Assembly (NCBI GenBank): GCA_965276955.1
Contig: CBDIBP010000033.1
Coordinates: 1 to 64,000, forward strand
DNA length: 64,000 nucleotides
Direction: 5' to 3'
Source of the DNA: JABDEZ01 sp965276955
Lineage (GTDB): Bacteria; Bacteroidota; Bacteroidia; Chitinophagales; Chitinophagaceae
Shown here: in pieces, positions 1 to 8,870 of the stretch
Layout: each line of letters opens with the position of its first letter
Position numbering within the stretch: the first letter of the stretch is position 1
Notes under the pieces: model-generated
Told to the model about the DNA's origin: nothing
Databases searched by the model: none
What the model saw: only the letters and a program-made list of their open reading frames with translations
Made by a program: the position numbers and the translations under genes

Positions 1-1056
1 ACAGTCACTGACGAACAATTTACACAAATTGCGCTATTACAACCGGAAGTCCTTAATAGGTGTCAAGACAACAAAGAACATGCCTCTGCGCTTCTTGGGT
101 TAGTAGTTTGTTATATATCCGCAGCGGACGAGAGCTGGAAGTCTAAGAAAGTGATTAAAGGGAGGCGTTCTAAAGATGAAGTCGAAATCACCGTTACACC
201 AGCACTATGGCTGGCAGATTTAAAGTTTCGTGTCTGGGTACCCTATGAAACACCAGAAGGCGAATCTGAAAAACGGACCGCTGATTCCACAAGCCTAAGA
301 GATATTCTGGATTCGAGATGGCTTGAGAATAATGAATCCGGAGTTCGCTTGCTAAGCGATTTTTTTGGATTCGATGAACTTGATCTTAGATTACTAGGTG
401 TCACGCCTAGTGAGTCGGAGCGACAGTTAATTCGAAATGGCTTAGCAAAAATAGTGGAAACAGTTGGCGCCGATTCATCACTGTATGGTCAATTGGCAGA
501 GAAATATGCAAATAAGAAGAAGCGCGACCGTGACATTAGTAACCTAAGAAGAATCGGACTGGCTATTCAAACAGCAATTGATAATTTAATAATGGAATAT
601 GGTATTAAAACTAAATTAATTGACAAAGGGTACGACTACGAAATTAGCGCTTGGGAAACCGATGTATTCGAAGATGAATCGATTCAGCTAGTCGTTGGGA
701 AATATTTACTTGAAATAAAGTCATCAAGAACAGGGCGTCCATGCCTTACTCCCTTGCAAGCAAAAACTGCAAGCACATCAGAGGATCCATACGTTTTATG
801 TGTTGTTGACTTAATGAACGTTTCCGAGGATCAAATCAATGAGGAGTGGACTTCCGAAAGAGTAGAGCCATTGACAAAAATCGTCGTTAATATACGTGAC
901 AAAGCAAAGGAAACATATGATTTAGTCGATGGAGCAAAAACCAGTACAATAAAAATAAAAAATGAGGATGCGCTCCGATATGAAGTCCCTGCAAGCGTTT
1001 GGATGAAGGGCGTGCCAATCAGTTCTTGGGTCGCGGACATTAGATCTACCTATTGA
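1..1056 (+). CDS. C-terminal part of a large protein with a DUF3883-like nuclease-fold domain (5' truncated)
   Basis: The frame is open from base 1, so the gene begins left of the window; the GTG at 151 is only an internal codon. About 351 residues are visible. Near residue 240 there is a VGKYLLEIKSS segment followed by a CLTPLQAKTA stretch and a hydrophobic YVLCVVDL strand. This is the ExK core and trailing helix/strand typical of the PD-(D/E)xK fold as found in DUF3883 (NO VEIN C-terminal-like) domains, which often cap large HSP90/sacsin-type ATPases in defence loci. The upstream ATPase is not visible, so that part is a guess. No closer assignment is possible. It lies on the plus strand, opposite to the integrase, inside the island. 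Confidence 0.55.
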   Translation, partial: TVTDEQFTQIALLQPEVLNRCQDNKEHASALLGLVVCYISAADESWKSKKVIKGRRSKDEVEITVTPALWLADLKFRVWVPYETPEGESEKRTADSTSLRDILDSRWLENNESGVRLLSDFFGFDELDLRLLGVTPSESERQLIRNGLAKIVETVGADSSLYGQLAEKYANKKKRDRDISNLRRIGLAIQTAIDNLIMEYGIKTKLIDKGYDYEISAWETDVFEDESIQLVVGKYLLEIKSSRTGRPCLTPLQAKTASTSEDPYVLCVVDLMNVSEDQINEEWTSERVEPLTKIVVNIRDKAKETYDLVDGAKTSTIKIKNEDALRYEVPASVWMKGVPISSWVADIRSTY

Positions 1057-1194
1057 ATAGATTGCTAAGCAACAATCATTAAATGTAGAAAAATCAGCCA
1101 TAGGCGAGATTATGTGGATTTTCAATTTTCAGCAATATAGGGAGAAACTGTAGGCGCTCTGACTAGGTTGGATCGTCGTTCTTGTTATGTAAAA

Positions 1195-2436
1195 TTATTT
1201 GAATGTCAATAATGTCTCCGAAATTTCTTTGAATTTGTTGTCGGGCAGGGATTTTAAATAATGCTCAGTTACGGCGCTGCTTCCATGTTCAAGCGCATCA
1301 CTGATATATGTTGTAGGCGTGCCGTCAATTTTAAGCCTCGTGGCGAACGAATGCCGAGCCAGATTCAATGTTAGGTGTATTGGTAAGTCTATCGCCTCGC
1401 CTATGGGCCTCAGATCCCTATTCAAATTTCGTGCGAATATATCTTTAGCCTTCTTCCTTTCAATGTCCGTTTTGAGGCCTCTGAAGCATGGAAAGAGGTA
1501 GTCCTTCGCATCTATACTACCCCACTTCTGTATTATGCGTTTGATTTCAGGGTGCATATAGACAGTGATTTCTTTTGTCTCTTTCTTCGTACGGGATGTC
1601 TTGACACGAACGAAGTTGATCATGTCGCCTTTTATATGGCTACCCTTCAGGCTCAATGCATCTTTTATGTTCATGCCATTACAGAGATATAGAAAGATGA
1701 AGTAGTCCTTTGAACGCTGTTGTCCATTGGACAATGGTTGATAATTCCACAATGCTTGAATTTGTGCAGGATATAAAACATCTTTGGATTTAGAAGATGA
1801 ACCAATGGTGTGTTCCTTGAATGGATACAGGCCTTGCGAAATATACCCTACTTTGATCGCCCTATTGTAAATGTGCCTAAGGCATCTCATATGTATCTGA
1901 GCTGTTGCTACGGCATTGCCTTGATTATGCCACCAGCTCTCAAACACCTTCAACCATTCAACTGTGATATCTTCCAGGTAGAAACCTTTCCTGAAATTCT
2001 GGAATGTAAGCAATGCCTGTTCATAGAAACACTTACTGCCTGCTTTATCTTCCTCTGTTAGTTCATCTATCTTACTCTGAAATAATATTGCCATATCGGT
2101 CTTTCCACTGACCTTCAGCGCCGTTTCAGACTTGAACAGGTTGGTGAACATCTTCTTTGTGACGTTGGGGAAATCTTCTAGTATCTGGTTTGCTTTACCC
2201 AGGTAAATATCGATTTCGGCTTTGAGCGTCTTTGATTCTTTAGGCATGGTGCCTTTGAGAGACATAGCCTTGTCGAATACTTCGGTGGTTGCATATAGCT
2301 TAATGCCTACGCGAAACTGCACTCCTTTGAGATTGACAGATATCTTGACTGGTAGAAGGTCGCTGTTCGCCATCGGCGTCCTTGCATCTAGGAATGGGTA
2401 TACGCTTCCGGCCTTTGAATTCACTGTTTTCTTCAT
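1195..2436 (-). CDS. Tyrosine recombinase / integrase of the island
   Basis: A 413-residue site-specific recombinase with the three-part layout of Bacteroidota integrases: an N-terminal arm-binding domain (about 1-100), a SAM-like core-binding domain (about 110-205) and a C-terminal catalytic domain (about 220-405). Visible active-site candidates are R361 in LARHSFAT, H384 in ALEHGSS and the nucleophile Y393 in EHYLKS; K279 in VKTSRTKK suits the beta-hairpin lysine. The box I position normally holding arginine reads CNGMN with asparagine at 253, a variant known in this subfamily. The ATG at 2436 is preferred over an upstream in-frame TTG at 2457. It most likely catalyses insertion and excision at the tRNA-Leu site 1.7 kb away. 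Confidence 0.9.
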   Translation of the reverse strand: MKKTVNSKAGSVYPFLDARTPMANSDLLPVKISVNLKGVQFRVGIKLYATTEVFDKAMSLKGTMPKESKTLKAEIDIYLGKANQILEDFPNVTKKMFTNLFKSETALKVSGKTDMAILFQSKIDELTEEDKAGSKCFYEQALLTFQNFRKGFYLEDITVEWLKVFESWWHNQGNAVATAQIHMRCLRHIYNRAIKVGYISQGLYPFKEHTIGSSSKSKDVLYPAQIQALWNYQPLSNGQQRSKDYFIFLYLCNGMNIKDALSLKGSHIKGDMINFVRVKTSRTKKETKEITVYMHPEIKRIIQKWGSIDAKDYLFPCFRGLKTDIERKKAKDIFARNLNRDLRPIGEAIDLPIHLTLNLARHSFATRLKIDGTPTTYISDALEHGSSAVTEHYLKSLPDNKFKEISETLLTFK

Positions 2437-2526
2437 TGCTATCGAATTATATAGCAAGTGTAGCAGAACCGTTTGAATAAAATAATCTAGTGCTCATTTA
2501 TTTGCGAAACTCCAGCAACATATCAT

Positions 2527-3084
2527 TTATTCGTGTTGAATGTAAAAGCTTTCAACTAAATCTACAATCAGGTCAGTTGGATCTTCTCCCCTTTCTTTCA
2601 TTGCCAACATTTCCTTCAATTTGTCCTTATTAATAAATAGGATAACTTTTTTTTCATTCGTTGAAAAAACACTATTCCTCTGCCTGTATGCAGATTCGAC
2701 AGGATTCTTGCTACAAACCATTATCGCGAGTCTGCCCATCGGTTCAGTTAGATAGTTGCGAGTTTGATTTACCTCCTCATGCCCGATATCGCTGACATCA
2801 TAATTTTTGAACTCAAAAAGTATCATTCTGGCGTTGAGTTCAACATATAAATGGTGCCAATTTTTCGTATAAGGATCATTTGATGGGGTTAATTGACGAT
2901 TAGAGAAAATAGCGTCTCTGCGATTTACGCCTGAATATGTCCTTGCCTGTCTACTATGAAACGTCAATGGAGGTACAAATAAAAATGTAAGTATCTCTGT
3001 GCATAAAGTTTCAAAAGTGCTCCATCCCGCCGTTCCCAATGGGCATGAGTCAAGTCGCTGTATAAACGTATTTACTTGGCTCAT
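2527..3084 (-). CDS. Small PD-(D/E)xK nuclease-like protein, partner of the TIR-Mrr gene
   Basis: 185 residues, no signal peptide or membrane segment. The sequence shows a helix GWSTFETLCTEIL near residues 20-32, an aspartate at D57 (RRDAIF), then a hydrophobic strand ending in E91-F-K93 (ILFEFKNYD) and a helix with E/Q residues (GHEEVNQTRNYL). This D...ExK spacing matches the restriction-endonuclease fold. Its ATG overlaps the stop of the TIR gene by 4 bp (ATGA at 3081-3084), so the two are translationally coupled and probably act together. It could be a second nuclease, a catalytically altered regulator, or a DNA-sensing subunit. The family is not recognised by name, and the function is inference. 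Confidence 0.7.
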   Translation of the reverse strand: MSQVNTFIQRLDSCPLGTAGWSTFETLCTEILTFLFVPPLTFHSRQARTYSGVNRRDAIFSNRQLTPSNDPYTKNWHHLYVELNARMILFEFKNYDVSDIGHEEVNQTRNYLTEPMGRLAIMVCSKNPVESAYRQRNSVFSTNEKKVILFINKDKLKEMLAMKERGEDPTDLIVDLVESFYIQHE

Positions 3085-3923
3085 GAATTAAAATATTTAT
3101 TAAAAATTTCAGGCTCCCTTGCAATAATATTCTTCAATTGTAGACCATCAATTGTTTTTACTTCAATAAGATTTGACTGTTGAATATTTTCTAGATGCTG
3201 TCTTACTACTGATGTAAACTGACTATTTGTAATCAGCAGTAATTTAGCATAGCCATGTGGTATATATTTATAGTGATCGATAATTGAATTAATAGTTTTT
3301 ATATCAAATCTCGCTTCTTTATAAAATTTGCTTTCTACAATCCAGGTTTCTCGTTTATTTGTGCCAAATGGGTCTTTAGAATAATACTCAGCAATGAAAT
3401 CAATTTCAGAATTGAAACTATGCTGTTCTCGCTTTATGTTTTTAAATTCACTCTTCACAAGAATCTCATAAACAAGATCTTCGAATTTTTCCCCTGTGAA
3501 ATTATCAAAAGCAATATTGTTTATGGCCTTAATCCGATTTACCAAATCATACAGGCTATTCCGACCATCCGTCGTCAAGTCAAATATTTCAAACTCCAAT
3601 AAATAAGGCGGCAGATTAGTTTTCTCGATGACGACGGGTATCAAATTTATGTTTCTACTTCTTGCGCTCTCTATAAACTCATCAGTATAGTCGAATTTAA
3701 AACCTTCCTTTTCAAAAAGTGCGGGCGAAATTATTGCCATTACAAAGTCACTTGACTCCATACGATACTTTATTTCTTCTTCCCAATTAGCACCTGGAGC
3801 AACCTCTGAATCTGACACGACTTGTATACCGCTGTTTATCAATTCGTGTCGTAATACCTCAACTTTGTCCTTATCATGCCAAGAGTAAGAAAGGAAAACT
3901 TTTTGCATTGATTTTTCTTTCAT
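3081..3923 (-). CDS. TIR domain fused to an Mrr-like restriction endonuclease domain
   Basis: 280 residues in two domains. Residues 7-135 form a bacterial TIR domain: KVFLSYSWHD at 8-17, SPALFEKEG around 66-74, and a helix TDEFIESA where E82 is the best candidate for the NADase glutamate. Residues about 140-270 resemble Mrr_cat: FTGEKFEDLVYEIL (142-155), D175 in EIDFIAEY, and E197-S-K199 in WIVESKFY, giving an intact D...ExK site. TIR domains in prokaryotic immunity usually cleave NAD+ or make signal nucleotides, and Mrr domains cut DNA. It is the first gene of a two-gene unit with the nuclease-like gene at 2527. A defence role is inferred from domain pairing and island location. Confidence 0.82.
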   Translation of the reverse strand: MKEKSMQKVFLSYSWHDKDKVEVLRHELINSGIQVVSDSEVAPGANWEEEIKYRMESSDFVMAIISPALFEKEGFKFDYTDEFIESARSRNINLIPVVIEKTNLPPYLLEFEIFDLTTDGRNSLYDLVNRIKAINNIAFDNFTGEKFEDLVYEILVKSEFKNIKREQHSFNSEIDFIAEYYSKDPFGTNKRETWIVESKFYKEARFDIKTINSIIDHYKYIPHGYAKLLLITNSQFTSVVRQHLENIQQSNLIEVKTIDGLQLKNIIAREPEIFNKYFNS

Positions 3924-4150
3924 TTTACGGGATATTTTTTCTAGCTTGAGTTTTATAAGACTTCAAATTAACAAACAATTACTAAGTATACGAGAATATA
4001 AAAATCATAAAACAATATTAGGACGCTGTTAAAGTCTGCACTAAATTTTGCACTAAAGAAACATTGACCACACGCACCACCAGACCATAGTTTGATTTGC
4101 AGCCAGTTGAAAAGTGCTAATAATCAAGCATCTGGAGTGATTCGATACGC
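3924..4150. other. Non-coding end of the island before the att fragment
   Basis: AT-rich, without a credible gene. It should hold the promoter of the TIR unit (reading left) and the recombinase arm-binding sites. The only clear internal structure is the pair of TGCACTAAA repeats at 4037-4057. No TAnnTTTG box is seen in the minus orientation. Confidence 0.5.
4037..4057 (+). repeat. Two direct TGCACTAAA repeats, possible integrase arm-type sites
   Basis: TGCACTAAA occurs at 4037-4045 and again at 4049-4057, a 12-bp period close to one helical turn. The repeats lie about 100 bp inside the island end, where arm-type binding sites of tyrosine recombinases are expected. Binding is inferred only from position and repetition. 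Confidence 0.4.
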
Positions 4151-4207
4151 GACTCAAAATCTGGTTATCGTAAGGTAGTGCAGGTTCGATTCCTGTTCCG
4201 GGCACCA
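4151..4207 (+). other. attachment-site copy: 3' half of tRNA-Leu(CAA)
   Basis: From the anticodon loop CTCAAAA onward the sequence is a proper tRNA-Leu 3' half: the 3' anticodon strand TCTGG, a long variable arm, the T arm (GCAGG, loop TTCGATT, CCTGT), the acceptor strand TCCGGGC, discriminator A and encoded CCA. The 5' partner strands (GCCCGGA acceptor, D arm, CCAGA anticodon strand) are absent upstream, so this cannot fold as a whole tRNA. It is therefore the displaced end produced by integration, with crossover near the anticodon loop. The tRNA terminator at 4223 still follows it. Confidence 0.82.
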
Positions 4208-4222
4208 AATCAAAGCGTTAAG

Positions 4223-4255
4223 ACCTCAGTCCCGTAAGGGCTCTGAGGTTTTTTC
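4223..4255 (+). terminator. Rho-independent terminator of the original tRNA-Leu gene
   Basis: Arms ACCTCAG and CTGAGGT enclose a small inner CCC-GTAA-GGG hairpin and are followed by a T run (TTTTTTC). It sits 15 bp after the tRNA-Leu fragment, where the terminator of the pre-integration gene would lie. Confidence 0.75.
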
Positions 4256-4501
4256 TTTGGGGAATGGGACGAATTTGGGACTTGTTTTGGGCAAACAAAA
4301 ACAAATGGGTTGATTGACGAAAGATCTTTCATTAGAGTTTTGGGACATACTATAGAATCAACTTGTGATCATTAAGTAAGATCTCAGTTGTTTAGAAGAA
4401 TGAACGCAGCGAAAAATTGATAGACATTCGCCAGTCCCTAACATTAATAGTTTATCGCGCTTGACTCAAGGCAAACGGCATGTAATGTGATAAACTAAGG
4501 A

Positions 4502-7045
4502 CTATGTATTTTTTACAAAATGTTTGCGCAGATATGGTGCAGTACGGCTACCAGCTGCCTTGCTGACATCGCCCGGTCTTCCTGCTACTACAATTTTACC
4601 CCCCTGCTCTCCTGCTCCTGGACCAATATCTATTATCCAGTCGCTATTAGCAATAACATCCATATCGTGCTCTACAACTATTATGGTATTGCCGGCATCC
4701 ACCAATGTTTCAAGCTGCACCATCAACTTCTCTACATCTGCCGGATGCAGCCCCGTAGTTGGTTCGTCTAATACATAAAGAGTGTTACCATGCTGTATGC
4801 GTTGCAGTTCTGTGGCCAGTTTTATTCGCTGTGCTTCGCCGCCGGAAAGTTCAGTTGCAGCTTGCCCCAGCTTCAAATACCCAAGTCCCACCTGTCTTAT
4901 CACATCAAGCGCTCTTTGTATTTGTACTTCAGTATCAAAAAAATCATATGCTGCATCTACAGTCATTGCTAAAACTTCCGCAATATTTTTACCCTTATAT
5001 TTTACTTCCAGGGTTTTAGAATTGTAGCGTGTACCCTTGCAGGTAGGGCAAGGTGTATAAACACTGGGTAAGAATAACAACTCAACCATTACCGACCCCT
5101 CCCCTTCACAGTGCGGACACCTGCCCTTGGCTACATTGAAGGAAAAACGCCCCGCATCGTAAAGTCTGATCTTTGCCTGTTCTGTAGCTGCAAATATCTT
5201 TCTTATAAAGTCAAATATTCCTGTATAGGTCGCCAGGTTGGAGCGTGGTGTACGGCCTATTGGCTTCTGGTCTACTACCACTAACCTTTTAACTCTATCC
5301 ATTCCACTTGTGATGACGCCGCCCTGCGTCACTACAACATCTTGTGAAAGGGCGTCTGTTTCCTCATCAGTTATCAAAGCAGTTTGTCCCAAATGTTTTG
5401 AAACCAATTCTACCAATACCTGGCTTACAAGGCTGCTTTTACCAGAGCCTGATATGCCAGTGACACTGGTAAATACTCCCAGAGGAAAAGCTACATCCAG
5501 ATCATTCAGATTGTTACGCTTTATCCCTTCCAGTTTCAACCAGTCTTGCGGCTCCCTTATGGCCCTTTTCTTTCTATCATAGTTATCGAACACGTATCGT
5601 TTAGTAATAGATGCTTCAATATCCTTTAATCCCTCAGGGGGGCCACTGTAAAGTATCTGCCCACCATGCTCACCGGCAACTGGCCCCACGTCTACGATCC
5701 AGTCTGCATGTTTAATAACGTCCATTTCATGCTCTACAACAAACAGCGAATTTCCTGAAGCTTTCAACTTGTCAAGCGCCCGGAGCAAAGCCTCCGTATC
5801 CGCAGGATGAAGACCCGCAGAGGGTTCGTCCAGTACATATACCACACCGAAAAGGTTAGAATATACCTGCGTGGCCAAACGCAGACGTTGTAATTCACCG
5901 GGTGATAATGTGGGGGTGCTCCGCTCAAGGGTAAGGTAACCCAGCCCAAGATCAAGGGCTACCTGTAAGCGGGCTACCATATCCTGGGCTATACGCTGCG
6001 CTACAATTGCTTTTTCGGGATATTTCTCCTTAAGTTTTACAATACCTCGTGCTGCTCCTGTGGCATACGGCCTCAAAAGATCATGTAAGTTTGCTAAGGT
6101 AATACGAGACATTTCTGCGATATCATATCCTGCAAATTTTATAGACAATGTATCCTGCCGCAAACGTTTCCCATGACAAAGAGGACATTTACTGCCTAAC
6201 ATGTATTGCGATACCCGCTTCTTCATTAACTGACTTTGACTGTTCGCAAAAGTCTGAAGCACATATTTCCTTGCCCCTGTAAATGTCCCCATGTAGCTTG
6301 GTTCTATTTTCTGCTTCATGGCCTGTCGCATTTCCTTTGCCGTGAAACCGGAATATACCGGTACTACTGGTTGTTCTTCAGTAAAAAGTATCCAGTCCCT
6401 GTCTTTTTGAGGAAGGTCGCGCCAAGGCGTATCCACATCATATCCGAGTGTCATCAATATCTCCCTGAGATTTTGGCCTTGCCATGCTGTAGGCCATGCC
6501 GCAATTGCACGCTGGCGGATAGTAAGCGAATCATCGGGCACCATTGACTGCTCGGTAACTTCATATACCCTCCCCAGACCATGACATTTAGGACATGCAC
6601 CTTCAGGCGTATTAGGAGAAAAGGATTCCGCATAAATAATGCCCTGACCTGCAGGATAGTCGCCTGCCCGGGAATATAACATACGCAGCAAGTTCGATAA
6701 AGTGGTAACGCTCCCTACTGACGAACGGGTACTTGCAGCACCACGCTGCTGTTGCAAGGCAATTGCTGGAGGCAAACCTGCTATCTCATCTACCTCTGGT
6801 ACCGACATTTGGTTGAATAGTCTTCTCGCATAAGGAGAAACGGATTCAAGATAACGTCGTTGCGCTTCGGCATAAAGGGTTCCGAATGCAAGTGAGGACT
6901 TTCCTGAACCTGAGACCCCAGTAAAGACAACCAGCGCATCTCTTGGAATATCCACATCGATGTTTTTCAGATTGTGCTCCCGGGCACCACGAACGCGGAC
7001 AAAGCCTTCAAAGTGCTGCTTCTTTCCTTTATTTCCTTTCGCCAT
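4502..7045 (-). CDS. UvrA-like ATPase lacking the UvrB-binding domain (UvrA2 class)
   Basis: 847 residues, about 100 shorter than standard UvrA. Two ABC ATPase modules are visible: Walker A GVSGSGKSS at 43-51 and GISGSGKSS in the second half, with ABC signatures of the LSPGE and LSGGE type. Zinc-finger cysteines occur at C151/C154 (CPKCHG), at CPLCHGK near residue 288, and at CPHC...CPTC in the second half. The first zinc cysteines come directly after residue 150, where canonical UvrA would have its UvrB-binding domain, so this is the UvrA2 type. Such paralogues are linked to DNA-damage or drug tolerance rather than normal excision repair. It is divergent from the oxidoreductase at 7291 and is the first chromosomal gene beyond the island. 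Confidence 0.88.
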   Translation of the reverse strand: MAKGNKGKKQHFEGFVRVRGAREHNLKNIDVDIPRDALVVFTGVSGSGKSSLAFGTLYAEAQRRYLESVSPYARRLFNQMSVPEVDEIAGLPPAIALQQQRGAASTRSSVGSVTTLSNLLRMLYSRAGDYPAGQGIIYAESFSPNTPEGACPKCHGLGRVYEVTEQSMVPDDSLTIRQRAIAAWPTAWQGQNLREILMTLGYDVDTPWRDLPQKDRDWILFTEEQPVVPVYSGFTAKEMRQAMKQKIEPSYMGTFTGARKYVLQTFANSQSQLMKKRVSQYMLGSKCPLCHGKRLRQDTLSIKFAGYDIAEMSRITLANLHDLLRPYATGAARGIVKLKEKYPEKAIVAQRIAQDMVARLQVALDLGLGYLTLERSTPTLSPGELQRLRLATQVYSNLFGVVYVLDEPSAGLHPADTEALLRALDKLKASGNSLFVVEHEMDVIKHADWIVDVGPVAGEHGGQILYSGPPEGLKDIEASITKRYVFDNYDRKKRAIREPQDWLKLEGIKRNNLNDLDVAFPLGVFTSVTGISGSGKSSLVSQVLVELVSKHLGQTALITDEETDALSQDVVVTQGGVITSGMDRVKRLVVVDQKPIGRTPRSNLATYTGIFDFIRKIFAATEQAKIRLYDAGRFSFNVAKGRCPHCEGEGSVMVELLFLPSVYTPCPTCKGTRYNSKTLEVKYKGKNIAEVLAMTVDAAYDFFDTEVQIQRALDVIRQVGLGYLKLGQAATELSGGEAQRIKLATELQRIQHGNTLYVLDEPTTGLHPADVEKLMVQLETLVDAGNTIIVVEHDMDVIANSDWIIDIGPGAGEQGGKIVVAGRPGDVSKAAGSRTAPYLRKHFVKNT

Positions 7046-7290
7046 AACCCAATTGCCTAAAGATCATGCCTGATCACGTATCGTCCGGCTGCATCTGCTT
7101 TAGTGAACTCACTCTACCTAATTATCATTAAAAAATGGAACGTTGATCATTGCAGATAGAAGTTCGGGCTTTTTGATGATATAACGTGACATCTCTTACC
7201 TATAAACTTTCATTTCGAAAGGGTTAAGGTTATCTTCTGTTGGAATAGTTTTAATATAACTTTCATAGGATCAATAAATATTAGTGCTAT

Positions 7291-8870
7291 ATGGGCAACG
7301 GAAAAAGTGCTGAATTGATAAACAGCGACACGATAAAAGTAAAGCGGGATGGTACTATGACAAGTCCATGGCAAGGTTTGTTCCCTAAGGATACGGTCAA
7401 CGACCATTTAGCCAGCAATAACCAAAAATATGATGCTGTTGTTATTGGCGGTGGGATAACTGGTATGACCACCGCGTATCTGCTTCAAAAAGCTGGCAAG
7501 CAGTGTGTTTTGATAGAGGCGCATAACGTGGGCTTTGGCACAACCGGGGGAACAAGCGCTCATATAAATACGTTTGCTGATACCACTTATAAAGAAGCGG
7601 AAAGCGCTTTTGGCAAAAGGGAGCCAAGTTGTTCGCAGAAGCCATTAATGAAGGTTTTTCAGTAATAAGTAGCAACATAAAGGAGCATAATATAAAGTGC
7701 GACTATGAGGAGAAACAAGGATTCTTGTATGCAGAAGATGAGGACCAGGAAAAGCAGTTAAAAGATGTGTATGAAGGGTGCGTGAATAACGGCGTAGAGG
7801 TTGCTTACACAGAAAGTGTTCCAACGCCGGTAGCATTCCAGAAGGCATTGGTGTTTAATGGACAAGCGCAATTTCACCCTATAAAATACCTTAAAGCTCT
7901 TCAAAGTGCATATCAGAAAGCAGGGGGAATAATACTGGAGAATACCAGGGTCATTTCCGTGGAAAGTAAGGACGAGATTCACGAGGTAAATACAGGAAGT
8001 GAAACAATAAGATCGAAGAATGTTATTTATGCCACTCACATTCCTTTGGGACTCAATATATTCAGCATGCGCTGCGCTCCTTATAGGAGTTATGTGATAG
8101 GGGTGACACTCGCAGATGGAGCCTATCCCGATGCATTGATATATGACATGCAGGAACCTTATCATTATTTTCGCACACACACCATTAGCGGAAAAAAATA
8201 CTTGATAGCTGGTGGTAATGACCATAAAACAGGACATGATGACCCCGATAAAGCATTTAATGACCTGGAAAGCTATTTGCGGAAACATTACAAAGTAAGC
8301 ACAGTTAAATATAAATGGTCATCGCAATACTACGTACCTGTTGATGGCTTGCCCTACATTGGGCAAATGCCAGGCAGGGAACCGGGCATATTCTGTGCCA
8401 CTGGCTTTAATGGTAACGGTATGATGCTGGGCTCTGTGGCAGCCACCATTTTAGCCGACCTTGTATCGGGGAAAAAGAACAAATACGAAGACCTGTTCGC
8501 TCCTGCGAGAATAAAGCCAATTGCTGGTTTTAAAGAATTCATCAGCGAAAATGCAGATGTGGCTTATCAGTTCGTGGCATCAAGAATGCCGGCACATGAG
8601 GTAGACTTTCTAAAGCGTATAAAAAAAGATACCGGGAATATAGTAGAATACAACGGAAAGAAAATGGCCGTTTATCGGGATAAACAAGGCAACATACATG
8701 CATTAGACCCTGTATGCACACACGCCAGTTGTATTGTAAAATGGAATGCGGATGAGAAAAGCTGGGATTGCCCCTGTCATGGCGCCCGGTATGACATAAA
8801 TGGCGAGGTTCTCAATGGTCCCGCCGATATAAACCTTAAGAAAATAACATTTGATACAGACGAGAAATAA
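7291..8870 (+). pseudogene. FAD-dependent oxidoreductase with C-terminal Rieske domain, interrupted by one frameshift
   Basis: Two overlapping frames together make one DadA-like protein of about 526 residues. The first (7291 on) carries the FAD dinucleotide-binding motif VVIGGGITGMTTAYLL and an ATG-rich GTTGGTSAHINT segment. The second continues from about 7620 through GLPYIGQMPG and FNGNGMMLGS to a Rieske [2Fe-2S] domain near the end, with CTHASC and CPCHGARY supplying the Cys-His ligand pairs. The frame changes by one base at the run AAAAGGG (7615-7621); adding one A restores GKKGAKLF. Everything else is intact, so this is either a very recent mutation or a sequencing error. The start is uncertain; 7357 (MTSPWQ) is an alternative. 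Confidence 0.82.

Larger units (their letters stand above)
1..4207. mobile_element. Right end of a genomic island integrated in a tRNA-Leu gene
   Basis: The stretch carries a tyrosine recombinase, defence-like genes and, at its right limit, an isolated 3' half of a tRNA-Leu gene (4151-4207) with no matching 5' half before it. That pattern is what remains when an element enters the 3' part of a tRNA gene: the rebuilt intact tRNA sits at the far end, here left of the window, and the displaced fragment marks the near end. Gene content changes abruptly to conserved chromosomal genes at 4502. The left limit is not visible. The boundary is well supported; the size and mobility of the island are inference. 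Confidence 0.7.

Noticed and set aside
4080..4207. A complete tRNA-Leu gene
   Set aside because: Only the 3' half pairs correctly; the acceptor 5' strand, D arm and anticodon 5' strand do not match, so it is an attachment-site fragment.
1..4500. A prophage
   Set aside because: No capsid, terminase, portal, tail or lysis genes are visible; integrase plus defence-like genes fit a genomic island better.
7291..7665. A separate 124-residue flavoprotein
   Set aside because: Its C-terminus after the AAAAGGG run is out of frame with an obvious continuation that carries the rest of the DadA-Rieske protein, so the two are one interrupted gene.
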